This document shows positions 39,312 to 47,301 of a DNA stretch of 64,000 nt, one piece after another. A program made the position numbers and the translations under genes. The stretch comes from Bacillota bacterium (lineage in GTDB: Bacteria > Bacillota > Clostridia > Acetivibrionales > DTU013), in NCBI GenBank assembly GCA_023411575.1, contig JAEYOP010000053.1, forward strand, positions 98,563 through 162,562, written 5' to 3'. The notes under the pieces were generated by a model, which was not told where the DNA came from, made no database searches, and worked only from the letters and a program-made list of their open reading frames with translations. Each line of letters starts with the position of its first letter. Within the stretch, counting starts at the first letter, position 1.

Positions 39312-41038
39312 AAATTCTGGACAATATAACCGTCGGACAGCCCGGAAAATTAATCAAACCCATCGGCTTCACCCTTCTGTCCAACCTTGTGAACATCGTT
39401 CCGTTCATGCTTTCCATTGAGGCGGTACGGATCATTTTCAATTCGTTTGCGGACCCGGAAGCCGGTCTTGACGTACCCAGGCTGTGGATGATCATCGGGA
39501 TTCTTTTTGCCTATATGATCGTGATGTTTTTCGCGGAAAAACCGACTTACAACAGCAGCTACCGGGACGCCTACGAGATCTCCGCCACCGGGAGGGCAAG
39601 CCTGGCCGAGCATTTGCGGAAGCTCCCCCTGGGCTTCATAACGAGCCGCAACCCCGGCGACCTGGCCAATATGATGATGGGGGATTTTACGCTGGTGGAA
39701 ACGGCGGTGTCCCACATCGTGCCGCAGCTGTTCGGTGCGCTGCTTATGCCCGTGTTGGCCTTTGTTTCGCTGCTCTTTATCGACTGGAGGATGTCGATGG
39801 CCATGTTCATCGCCCTGCCGGTGGCCGTCCTTGTCCTGTGGCTCACCACGAAAACCAACAAGCGCATGGCGGGCAGGCAGATGAAGGCCAAGCTCGACGC
39901 GGGCAACCGGCTTCAGGAATACCTGCTGGGAATCCGTGTCATGAAAGCCTACAATATGGTGGGCGAAAAATTCGAACGCATGGAGGCGGCGTTCACTAGG
40001 CAGATGAAGGAAAGCATCCGCTTCGAAGCCCTTTCAGGCCCCGTCATGCTGCTGTCCATTACGCTGATCCGCTCCGGGCTCACCCTGATGGTGCTGGCGG
40101 GCGCTTATCTCTTTACGGGCGGCAAGCTCGACCTTCTGACCTTTGTGATGTTCCTCGTAATCGGTTCGCGGGTCTACGACCCCCTTACGTCCTCCCTGAT
40201 GAAGTTTGCGGAGCTCCGCTACGACGAGCTTGCGGGCGAACGCATCCTGCGCCTGATGAAGGAGCCTGAGATGGACGGGACAAAAGAGCCGAACGGAAGC
40301 ACCGACATCGTTTTTGAAAATGTATCCTTCGGGTACGGCGACAAAGAAGTGCTCCACGATGTGTCCATCACGATGAAGCAGGGGACCCTGACTGCCCTGG
40401 TGGGTCCCTCCGGCAGCGGCAAGAGTACGGTATTGAAGCTCTGCGCCAGGTTTTACGATCCCCGCAGCGGAAAAGTCCTCTTTGGCGGGCTGGAAGAAGC
40501 CGGACTGGAACCGGAAAAGCTGATGAAAAAAATGTCCATGGTCTTCCAGGATGTCTACCTGTTCCAGGACACCATCGGAAACAATATCCGTTTCGGAAGG
40601 GAGGATGCGACAGAGGAGGAAATGATCGCCGCGGCGAAAAAGGCCTGCTGCTATGACTTTATCATGGCCCTTCCCAAGGGCTTCGACACGATGGTCGGAG
40701 AAGGCGGCTGCACCCTTTCCGGCGGCGAAAAGCAGCGGATCTCCATTGCAAGGGCCCTGCTGAAGAACGCCCCGGTCGTGCTCCTGGATGAAGCCACCGC
40801 CTCCCTGGACCCGGAAAACGAGGTGGAGGTGCAGAAAGCCATCGGCGGCCTGATCGCCGGCCGGACGGTCATCGTGATTGCCCACCGCCTGAAAACGGTT
40901 CGGGACGCCGACAACATCATCGTGATGGAGGAGGGCAGGGTTGCGGAACAGGGCACCCATGAAGAATTGATGGATAAAAAGGGTCTTTACAGGAAGCTGT
41001 GGACAATCCAGGCGGAAGCCGGCGGCTGGTCGCTGTAA
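39308..41038 (+). CDS. ABC transporter, exporter-type fold, half-transporter 2
   Basis: The 576-residue protein starts at ATG 39308, overlapping the preceding stop. Six transmembrane helices (about 15-290) precede an ATPase with Walker A GPSGSGKST, signature LSGGEKQR and Walker B VVLLDEATASLDPENE. It is the partner of the preceding half-transporter. The gene order S component, EcfT, fused EcfA, then two such half-transporters resembles eqbH-L of Streptococcus equi, which take up equibactin. Confidence 0.9.
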   Translation: MKILDNITVGQPGKLIKPIGFTLLSNLVNIVPFMLSIEAVRIIFNSFADPEAGLDVPRLWMIIGILFAYMIVMFFAEKPTYNSSYRDAYEISATGRASLAEHLRKLPLGFITSRNPGDLANMMMGDFTLVETAVSHIVPQLFGALLMPVLAFVSLLFIDWRMSMAMFIALPVAVLVLWLTTKTNKRMAGRQMKAKLDAGNRLQEYLLGIRVMKAYNMVGEKFERMEAAFTRQMKESIRFEALSGPVMLLSITLIRSGLTLMVLAGAYLFTGGKLDLLTFVMFLVIGSRVYDPLTSSLMKFAELRYDELAGERILRLMKEPEMDGTKEPNGSTDIVFENVSFGYGDKEVLHDVSITMKQGTLTALVGPSGSGKSTVLKLCARFYDPRSGKVLFGGLEEAGLEPEKLMKKMSMVFQDVYLFQDTIGNNIRFGREDATEEEMIAAAKKACCYDFIMALPKGFDTMVGEGGCTLSGGEKQRISIARALLKNAPVVLLDEATASLDPENEVEVQKAIGGLIAGRTVIVIAHRLKTVRDADNIIVMEEGRVAEQGTHEELMDKKGLYRKLWTIQAEAGGWSL

Positions 41039-41076
41039 CAGGCCCGCGGGAACCAATCGTTGCGGAGGTCGGCAAG

Positions 41077-41532
41077 GTGAAGAATATAGCGGTGTTGCTG
41101 AAAGAAAAAGGGTACCGGTTTACGGAACAGCGCCAGTTGGTTTGGAACGTCATGCTGGAAAACAGGGGGAAGCACCTCAGCCCGAAGGAAATATGGGAGA
41201 ACGCCCATCAAAAGGATCCTACGCTGGGCATAGCGACCGTGTACCGGACGATTCAGATTCTGGACGAACTGGGCGTGATTACGGGCTCGGTCAAAAAGGA
41301 CGAGTTTAACAAATATGAGCTTTCCGCGGAGGACGAAGGCTGTATCCGCCTCCACATGATCTGCGCGCATTGCGGAAAGATGTTCCATGTTGCGGAAAAC
41401 CTGTTCGCACGGGACCCGATCCAGGAAATCCACAGCAAATACAAATTCAAGATCCAGGAGATCCGGGTGAAATGCTACGGGGTCTGCGACGAATGCGCCC
41501 CCAGACCGATTTCCAGATCCTTGGGCGGATGA
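41077..41532 (+). CDS. fur: Fur-family metal-dependent regulator
   Basis: The 151-residue protein starts at GTG 41077, with CGGAGGT 7 nt upstream. It has the Fur winged helix (YRFTEQRQLVWNVM, LGIATVYRTIQIL) and dimerisation domain with two CxxC sites (CAHCGK and CDEC, the latter in CYGVCDEC) for structural zinc. Metal-sensing residues can be seen at HLS near residue 40 and HMI, but one histidine of the usual HxH is replaced. It ends the iron operon 38 bp after the second half-transporter, so it probably senses iron; zinc (Zur) is the alternative. Confidence 0.82.
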   Translation: MKNIAVLLKEKGYRFTEQRQLVWNVMLENRGKHLSPKEIWENAHQKDPTLGIATVYRTIQILDELGVITGSVKKDEFNKYELSAEDEGCIRLHMICAHCGKMFHVAENLFARDPIQEIHSKYKFKIQEIRVKCYGVCDECAPRPISRSLGG

Positions 41533-41544
41533 TGAGCAGGCGGA

Positions 41545-42246
41545 TTATGATCCGCCCGCATTCAGCCTTACATCGACCCGGCTTTTGATCGCCAGGGAGT
41601 CCCTGCCCACGTCGCAATCCAGGGCGAGGACCCGGACTCCTTCCTTTTGGGCAACGCACAAGGCGTCGGCGAATGCCTTGTGCGTTCTCACATTGGGGGT
41701 AAAATACCGGATTCCGGTCATCTGCAGGACAAATGCGACGACCGGACGGTAGCCGTCCTTCAGGCTTTTGCAAAGCTCCAGGAGGTGCTTGATTCCGCGC
41801 TCCGTGGGAGCGTCCGGGAACATCGCCACCCCATCTTCCTCCAGCGTGACGCCCTTCACTTCCATCAAGATTTTTTCCTCTGTTGTTTCAACCAGGAAGT
41901 CAATCCTGGAATCCCCATAGGTAAATTCGGGGCGGATGGCCAGGATGTCGCCGATCCCGCCAAGGCCGCCCGCGAGAAGCCACTCGTGGATCACCCTGTT
42001 CGGCGCCTGTGAATCGATATTGACGATTTGGTTCCCCTTTTCGACCCCGATCAGGGACCAGCCGGTACTGCGGTTTGGGTCGTCGTGCTTTTGCAGGTAG
42101 ACCACAGCGTTTTCCAGCAGCAGTTCCCTGCATCGGCCCGTATTTTTCACATGAGCCCTTTCGGCCCGGCCGTTGACCATTACATTGGCGATGAAACGGT
42201 TGGGACGGGAGAGGAAACGGCCTTCAACAATATTCGGATAGATCAT
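41545..42246 (-). CDS. sfsA: SfsA, DNA/RNA nuclease family
   Basis: The 233-residue protein starts at ATG 42246 (GGAG 8 nt upstream) and reads VEGRFLSRPNRFIANV, then HVKNTGRCRELL (about residues 32-43), YGDSRIDFLVE (about 110-120), MEVKGVTLEE (about 129-138) and FPDAPTERGIKHLLEL. These are the SfsA motifs, including the D...ExK nuclease-like site. SfsA was first described as a sugar fermentation stimulation protein in E. coli; its cellular role is unsettled. It is convergent with the fur gene, 12 bp apart. Confidence 0.95.
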   Translation of the reverse strand: MIYPNIVEGRFLSRPNRFIANVMVNGRAERAHVKNTGRCRELLLENAVVYLQKHDDPNRSTGWSLIGVEKGNQIVNIDSQAPNRVIHEWLLAGGLGGIGDILAIRPEFTYGDSRIDFLVETTEEKILMEVKGVTLEEDGVAMFPDAPTERGIKHLLELCKSLKDGYRPVVAFVLQMTGIRYFTPNVRTHKAFADALCVAQKEGVRVLALDCDVGRDSLAIKSRVDVRLNAGGS

Positions 42247-42412
42247 GGAGTATTCTCCGTTCGGCATAGTATCAGTATCGGTGCAAATCGCCGGAGTTTA
42301 CCCGGGCAGCTCAGTCAGCCCGGCCGGCTTCTTCCATTGTACCAGACCGTTCGAATATTTGCCATCCATAGGCCGGGACGATTCAAACGGAATCGCTCAA
42401 ACGGGTCAGGTA

Positions 42413-42456
42413 TTGACAGAAGATGTGTTTCGGTTTATAGTATTTCTAATTAGGAA
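42413..42456 (+). promoter_or_regulatory. dapL promoter with start-site dyad
   Basis: TTGACA (42413-42418) and TATAGT (42436-42441) are 17 bp apart. TTTCTAATTAGGAA (42443-42456), a near-perfect dyad, covers the predicted start. Its TTAGGAA arm matches the arm of the perR dyad (25578-25602), which may be coincidence. The remaining 42247-42412 sequence holds nothing recognisable. Confidence 0.7.
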
Positions 42457-42479
42457 CACTAAATAAGGGGAGGAACGCA

Positions 42480-43712
42480 ATGGACTACATAGCGGAACTG
42501 ATTTCGAAACGGCTGGGCGAGCGGAGGTCGGACAAGGACACCGGTACCTACAAGTTTGCCGTCATTAAGGAAGCAAAAGCGCGGGCGGAAAAGCTTCACC
42601 CCGGCGTGCAATTGATCGATATGGGAATCGGAGAGCCCGATACGGCGGCCTTTCCCGAAATAACCGATATCTTGCGGAGCGAAGCCGGCAAAGCGGAAAA
42701 CAGGTACTATGCGGACAACGGCATTCCGGAATTCTGCGAAGCGGCCGCCGGTTATCTCAAACAGGTCTATGACGTGCAAGATATCGATCCCGCATGCGAA
42801 ATAATGCACGGGATCGGCTCAAAGCAGATTCTGGCGCTGCTGCCTTCCTGCTTTATCAATCCCGGCGACGTGACGCTGGCAACGGTTCCGGGGTATCCGA
42901 TCCTGTCCGTATGGACGGAATACCTTGGCGGAGAAGTATACAAGCTGCCGCTTTTGGAAGAGAACCGCTTCTACCCCGACCTGTCCACCGTCCCGGAGCA
43001 TATTCTGGAAAAGGCCAAGCTGATTTACATCAATTATCCGAATAATCCGACGGGACAAGTCGCTACGGAGGACTTTTACAAAAGGCTGGTGGAATTTGCT
43101 TTCCGGCACCGGATCGTTGTCGTTTCGGATGCGGCCTATGGGGCGCTGACCTATGGCGGGGAAAAGCCCCTGAGCTTTTTATCCGTAGACGGGGCAAAGG
43201 AGGTGGGCGTGGAGGTCCATTCCCTCTCCAAGGCGTTCAGCATGACCGGCTGGAGGATAGCTTTCCTGGCCGGGAACAGCAAGGTGATCCGGGCATACGG
43301 AAAGATAAAGGGCAATACGGATTCGGGGCAGTTCCGGGCGATCCAGAAGGCGGGCATCCATGCCATGCGCCACCCCGAAATAACGGAGCGCAGCAAGGCC
43401 AAATATTCCAGGCGCTTTGACCTTCTTGTAAAGGCCTTGCGGGAGACGGGCTTTGACGCGAAAAAACCGAAAGGGTCCTTCTACTGTTACGTGAAGTGCC
43501 CCAAGGGCGCCAGGGACGGCAAAGTATTCCGGAATGCGGAGGAGGTTTCCACCTATTTCATCGAGCAGGCCCTGATATCGGTGGTGCCGTGGGATGACGC
43601 GGGCGCCTGGCTGAGATTCTCGGTTACTTTTGAAGCAGGGACGGAAAAGGAGGAGGAAGAGATCATAAAGGAAATGAAGACCAGGCTGCAGCGCCTGGAA
43701 CTGGTTTTTTAG
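42480..43712 (+). CDS. dapL: LL-diaminopimelate aminotransferase
   Basis: The 410-residue PLP enzyme converts tetrahydrodipicolinate to LL-diaminopimelate in lysine and peptidoglycan synthesis, in one step. It is a class I/II aminotransferase with DMGIGEPD, YINYPNNPTG (about residues 183-192), SDAAYGALTY (about 216-225) and the PLP-binding lysine K251 in SLSKAFSMTGWR. Length and N-terminus fit DapL rather than aspartate aminotransferases. GGGGAGG lies just before the ATG. It has its own promoter. Confidence 0.93.
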   Translation: MDYIAELISKRLGERRSDKDTGTYKFAVIKEAKARAEKLHPGVQLIDMGIGEPDTAAFPEITDILRSEAGKAENRYYADNGIPEFCEAAAGYLKQVYDVQDIDPACEIMHGIGSKQILALLPSCFINPGDVTLATVPGYPILSVWTEYLGGEVYKLPLLEENRFYPDLSTVPEHILEKAKLIYINYPNNPTGQVATEDFYKRLVEFAFRHRIVVVSDAAYGALTYGGEKPLSFLSVDGAKEVGVEVHSLSKAFSMTGWRIAFLAGNSKVIRAYGKIKGNTDSGQFRAIQKAGIHAMRHPEITERSKAKYSRRFDLLVKALRETGFDAKKPKGSFYCYVKCPKGARDGKVFRNAEEVSTYFIEQALISVVPWDDAGAWLRFSVTFEAGTEKEEEEIIKEMKTRLQRLELVF

Positions 43713-43806
43713 CATCGGATCAAGCGGCCGGCTGCATGCGGAACGTCTAAAAGAGCCTGTAATTGCGGCAATGAGGCGGAAGGCATACGGAAAGAAATGG
43801 ATTCTA

Positions 43807-43836
43807 TTGCCATTAATAAAATAATTATGGTATACT
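43807..43836 (+). promoter_or_regulatory. Promoter of the riboswitch-controlled gene
   Basis: TTGCCA (43807-43812) and TATACT (43831-43836) are 18 bp apart; the aptamer starts about 10 bp later. Confidence 0.65.
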
Positions 43837-43845
43837 GAGTAAAAT

Positions 43846-43960
43846 CGCGCTGAATCCAAAGGAGCGGGAGAACCACTATAAGGGGTGAACCCTGGAGACC
43901 TTCCAGGCAGGGCCAGCTTTCGGCCCGAACCCGTCAGCTAATCTCGCAAGCGTAGAAAGA
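43846..43960 (+). promoter_or_regulatory. c-di-AMP riboswitch (ydaO/yuaA type)
   Basis: The order of conserved blocks matches the ydaO aptamer: CGCTGAATCC, GAGCGGGAGAACCAC, AGGGGTGAACCC, then CCCGAACCCGTCAGCTAA and TCTCGCAAGCGT. The 5' CGCT can pair with the 3' AGCG to close P1, and CAGGG.../CCCG gives an internal helix. Binding of c-di-AMP normally favours the terminator, lowering expression of wall and osmolyte genes. Confidence 0.9.
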
Positions 43961-43964
43961 GAAG

Positions 43965-45905
43965 ATGATGCAAATGGCTTTAGGGCAACGCCTGTTTCAT
44001 GACGGCCGCAGAGATTCTCTGCGGCTTTTTGTTTCCGGATCGGGGGAGGAAAACACCTCAAAAGGGTTATTTTATAAATGGCTTTCCGGCGCGTATACTT
44101 TTTTCCTGCTGCTGGCGATGGGAATCGGCCTCGGGCTGGTGAGCCTGTACTTCGGCGCCGGAAATTTCAAGCTTCCGATGTTTTTTTCCTATTTCAGCGT
44201 ACCGTATTTGCTTTTCCTGAATCTTTTTCCGGCGGTATTCCTGATCTTTTTCCTGTATTTCGTGTTCAACCGGGTCTGGGCCGGCTTTCTGGCTGCCTCC
44301 GTCGTGCTGCTGCTCCTGACGTGGATTGATTATTTCAAGCTGCTTTTTCGGAACGATCCGCTTATGGCCGCGGATTTGTGCCTGTTTTCCGAATCGGTCA
44401 CTATGGCGGGCCGGTATAACCTGCGGCTGGACTGGAAAATCATCTGCGTGCTTCTTGCCTGCATAGCGGGCACCCTCTTTGCGTTTTTCCTGGCAAGGGC
44501 CAGGATCCGCTCGATCCGGCTCCGGCTGTCGGGCCTGCTTTTGCTTGCGGCCCTGGGCATTTACCTTTTTAGCCGTGTCTATATGAATGTCGGCTTGTAT
44601 AATTCGATAAAGAACGAGGATCTGATAAACAAATGGTCCGCTACCCAGGTTTATATTTCAAAAGGCTTTCTGTATCCTTTTCTGCACAGCATAAAGGCAA
44701 TGATGGATGAGACGCCGGAAGGATACAAGGAAAAGGAAGCAGGGGAAAAGCTTTTATCCTATGGCTACTCCGATATCCCCGGGGATAAAAAGGTCAATGT
44801 TATTGCGATACAGTTTGAAGCGTTCAACGATTTCTCCAAATTCCCGCAGATCCGGTTTAACACGGACGTATACGGCTTCCTCCATCAGCTTGAGGCCGAA
44901 TCGTATGCCGGCGAGCTGGTGACCAATATTTTCGCGGGCGGCACGGAAGACACGGAAAGAAGCTTCCTGACCGGGTATACGACCCTTCGGAATTACAGGG
45001 GCAATGTCAATTCCTACGTCCGCTATTTCGCGGAGCAGGGCTATACCGTCGAAGGCAGCCACCCATGCTACGGCTGGTTTTACAACCGGCAGAACGTCAA
45101 TCTGTATCTCGGGTTCCAGCACTATTACTTTTTCGAAAACATGTACGCCAAGCTGGCGAAAGGCTATATCGCCCGGGACAAGGTTCTGCTGCCGCAGATC
45201 ATAAAGCTGTATGAAGCCAATAAAGCGATGTCGAAGCCTTATTTCAGCTTTAATGTGACCTACCAGAATCACGGACCCTATTCCACCGAGAAGAAAACAG
45301 ATGTACAATATGTCGTGAACCAGGGTTATCCCGAAGAAGACGTCAATATCATGAACAACTACTTCGACGGCATAAACAGTACGATCCAGGAGTTGAAGCA
45401 GTTTGTCGATTACTTCAGGTCGGAAAAGGAGCCGGTGGTCCTGATCCTGTTTGGGGACCACAATCCATGGATGGGAGATAACAAGAGCGTTTACAGGATG
45501 CTGGGGATCGATTTCGATCTCGGTACGGAAAACGGTTTTTACAACTACTACGACACCCCATATATCATCTGGGGGAATGACAGCGCCAAAGCAACCCTCG
45601 GCAACGAGCTGAAGGGCAAAGGCCCCAGAATAGGCCCCTATTTTCTGATGAACGAGTTTTTCAAGCTGGCGGGCTATAAGGGCAATGAGTTCATGAAAGC
45701 ATCCGACGATCTGAAATCGGCTATGGACGTGGTACACAGCACAGGGCGCTATAAAGAGGCGGGGGTGCTGACTGAAAAGCCGTCGCCCGAAGGCGAGCAG
45801 AAACTGGAAGATTTTTTGAGGATGCAGTATTATTGGAGCAGGAATTTCCGGGAGGAGCCGGAACAGGCCGGACAAGGAATAAAGACGACTAGCACAACAG
45901 GTTAA
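43965..45905 (+). CDS. LTA synthase-like sulfatase-family membrane protein
   Basis: Five transmembrane segments (within about 44060-44600) precede an extracytoplasmic sulfatase-fold domain of the LtaS/phosphoglycerol transferase kind, with NVIAIQFEAFNDF, the nucleophile region GGTEDTERSF, YQNHGPYS and LFGDHNPWMG. It should transfer glycerol-phosphate or a related group onto a wall or lipid polymer outside the membrane. The start is uncertain. The frame is open from ATG 43965, but a terminator (44005-44034) lies inside that extension. The conserved part begins near 44060 (LFYKWLSGAY) behind GGGGGAGGA at 44042-44050, with no standard start codon in frame. A c-di-AMP riboswitch controls it. Confidence 0.85.
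   Translation: MMQMALGQRLFHDGRRDSLRLFVSGSGEENTSKGLFYKWLSGAYTFFLLLAMGIGLGLVSLYFGAGNFKLPMFFSYFSVPYLLFLNLFPAVFLIFFLYFVFNRVWAGFLAASVVLLLLTWIDYFKLLFRNDPLMAADLCLFSESVTMAGRYNLRLDWKIICVLLACIAGTLFAFFLARARIRSIRLRLSGLLLLAALGIYLFSRVYMNVGLYNSIKNEDLINKWSATQVYISKGFLYPFLHSIKAMMDETPEGYKEKEAGEKLLSYGYSDIPGDKKVNVIAIQFEAFNDFSKFPQIRFNTDVYGFLHQLEAESYAGELVTNIFAGGTEDTERSFLTGYTTLRNYRGNVNSYVRYFAEQGYTVEGSHPCYGWFYNRQNVNLYLGFQHYYFFENMYAKLAKGYIARDKVLLPQIIKLYEANKAMSKPYFSFNVTYQNHGPYSTEKKTDVQYVVNQGYPEEDVNIMNNYFDGINSTIQELKQFVDYFRSEKEPVVLILFGDHNPWMGDNKSVYRMLGIDFDLGTENGFYNYYDTPYIIWGNDSAKATLGNELKGKGPRIGPYFLMNEFFKLAGYKGNEFMKASDDLKSAMDVVHSTGRYKEAGVLTEKPSPEGEQKLEDFLRMQYYWSRNFREEPEQAGQGIKTTSTTG
44005..44034 (+). terminator. Attenuator terminator of the c-di-AMP riboswitch
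   Basis: GCCGCAGAG (44005-44013) pairs with CTCTGCGGC (44017-44025) over a 3-nt loop, followed by TTTTTGTTT. It lies 45 bp after the aptamer, the expected place for the expression platform. Confidence 0.85.
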
Positions 45906-45946
45906 GTTATAATGTTATAATTAAGATAAAAAAGGGAGCACTCCGG

Positions 45947-47230
45947 ATGGATCAACAGACATGGTTCATGGCAGCATCAGGCGTAATTTTTGTCGCAGCG
46001 TATATTCTTATCATCATAGACAAGCTGGACAGGACGGTGGTCGCCCTTTCAGGGGCCTCCCTGATGGTGCTGCTCCGGGTCCTCAGCCAGGAGCAGGCGT
46101 TCCTGGAGATTGACTATAATACGATTGCCCTTTTGATCAGCATGATGGTCATCGTGATGGTCACAAAGAGGTCCGGCCTGTTTGAATACCTGGCAATCAA
46201 GACGGTGAAGATCGCAAAGGGGGAGCCGGTGAAAATCCTTATCCTGCTCTCCATTATTACAGGCTTGCTTTCCGGGCTGCTGGACAATGTGACGACCATT
46301 CTGCTTATCCTGCCGCTGACCTTGAGCATCGCGGTGGATCTTCACCTGAATCCCGTTCCCTTTATCCTGTCGGAGGTGTTTGCCTCCAATGTGGGCGGTA
46401 CCGCCACCCTCATCGGGGACCCGCCCAACATTATGATCGGGAGCGCCGTCGGCTTCAGCTTTCTGGATTTCTTGAAAAATGTCGGAGCGATTGCCTTACC
46501 CCTGCTTTTTCTGACGACCTACATCTTTGTTTTGAAATACCGCAAGAAGCTGGTCACAAAGCCGGAGAACAAAGAAAAAGTATTGCAAATGAACGAATAT
46601 GAGGCGATCAAGGATAAACGGCTTTTGATAAAATGCCTGGCGGTGCTTGGGGCAACCATCCTCGGATTCGTTCTGCACGGGACGCTGCATATGGAATCGT
46701 CGACGGTCGCCATCTGCGGCGCAGTCCTCCTTCTGCTGGTTTCGGGCGTAAAAACGGAGAAGATCTTCCGGGAGGTGGAATGGAAAACCATTTTCTTCTT
46801 TGCCGGCTTGTTTATCATGGTGGGGGGCATCCAGGAATCGGGCGTTATCGAAATGCTGGCCCGGGGAGTACTGGACCTGACCCAGGGGAACCTGCTCCTG
46901 GCGACGATGGCGATCCTCTGGGTATCGGCTATCGCGTCCGCGTTTATAGACAATATTCCCTTTGTCGCGACGATGATTCCGCTGATCAAGGATATGGGTG
47001 CGCTTTCTGGCATGAATCTGGGACCCGTATGGTGGGCCCTGTCCCTCGGGGCATGCCTCGGCGGCAACGGCACGATCATCGGGGCCAGCGCCAATGTCAT
47101 TGCCGTCGGGATGGCGGAGGAGCATGGGCACAAAATTACCTTCGGCAAATATTTTGCAACGGCTTTTCCGGTCATGCTGCTGACCGTCGCGATATCGAGC
47201 ATATACCTGCTGGTGTTTTATCTGCTTTGA
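45947..47230 (+). CDS. ArsB/NhaD-type ion transporter permease
   Basis: The 427-residue protein has about 11 transmembrane segments and the motifs of the ArsB/NhaD/P-protein branch of the ion transporter superfamily: DNVTTILLILPLT (about residues 108-120), GGTATLIGDPPNIMIG (about 148-163), FIDNIPFVATMIPL and LGGNGTIIGASANVIAVG in the second repeat. The twofold repeat is evident. It may export arsenite or exchange Na+/H+, or carry another anion; sequence alone does not decide. GGGAG precedes the ATG, and TATAAT lies within the short gap after the sulfatase. Confidence 0.88.
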   Translation: MDQQTWFMAASGVIFVAAYILIIIDKLDRTVVALSGASLMVLLRVLSQEQAFLEIDYNTIALLISMMVIVMVTKRSGLFEYLAIKTVKIAKGEPVKILILLSIITGLLSGLLDNVTTILLILPLTLSIAVDLHLNPVPFILSEVFASNVGGTATLIGDPPNIMIGSAVGFSFLDFLKNVGAIALPLLFLTTYIFVLKYRKKLVTKPENKEKVLQMNEYEAIKDKRLLIKCLAVLGATILGFVLHGTLHMESSTVAICGAVLLLLVSGVKTEKIFREVEWKTIFFFAGLFIMVGGIQESGVIEMLARGVLDLTQGNLLLATMAILWVSAIASAFIDNIPFVATMIPLIKDMGALSGMNLGPVWWALSLGACLGGNGTIIGASANVIAVGMAEEHGHKITFGKYFATAFPVMLLTVAISSIYLLVFYLL

Positions 47231-47301
47231 CGGATTCCGCAATTATAGTATAATGCTGGTGTGCGATACCATTCTTTGCCTGATGGATTGGAGTGAGGCC
47301 G

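Noticed and set aside
35973..41038. Cobalt/nickel or vitamin uptake as the role of the ECF operon
   Set aside because: The iron box, the paired exporter-fold ABC proteins and the Fur gene favour iron-siderophore transport, although the substrate remains unproven.
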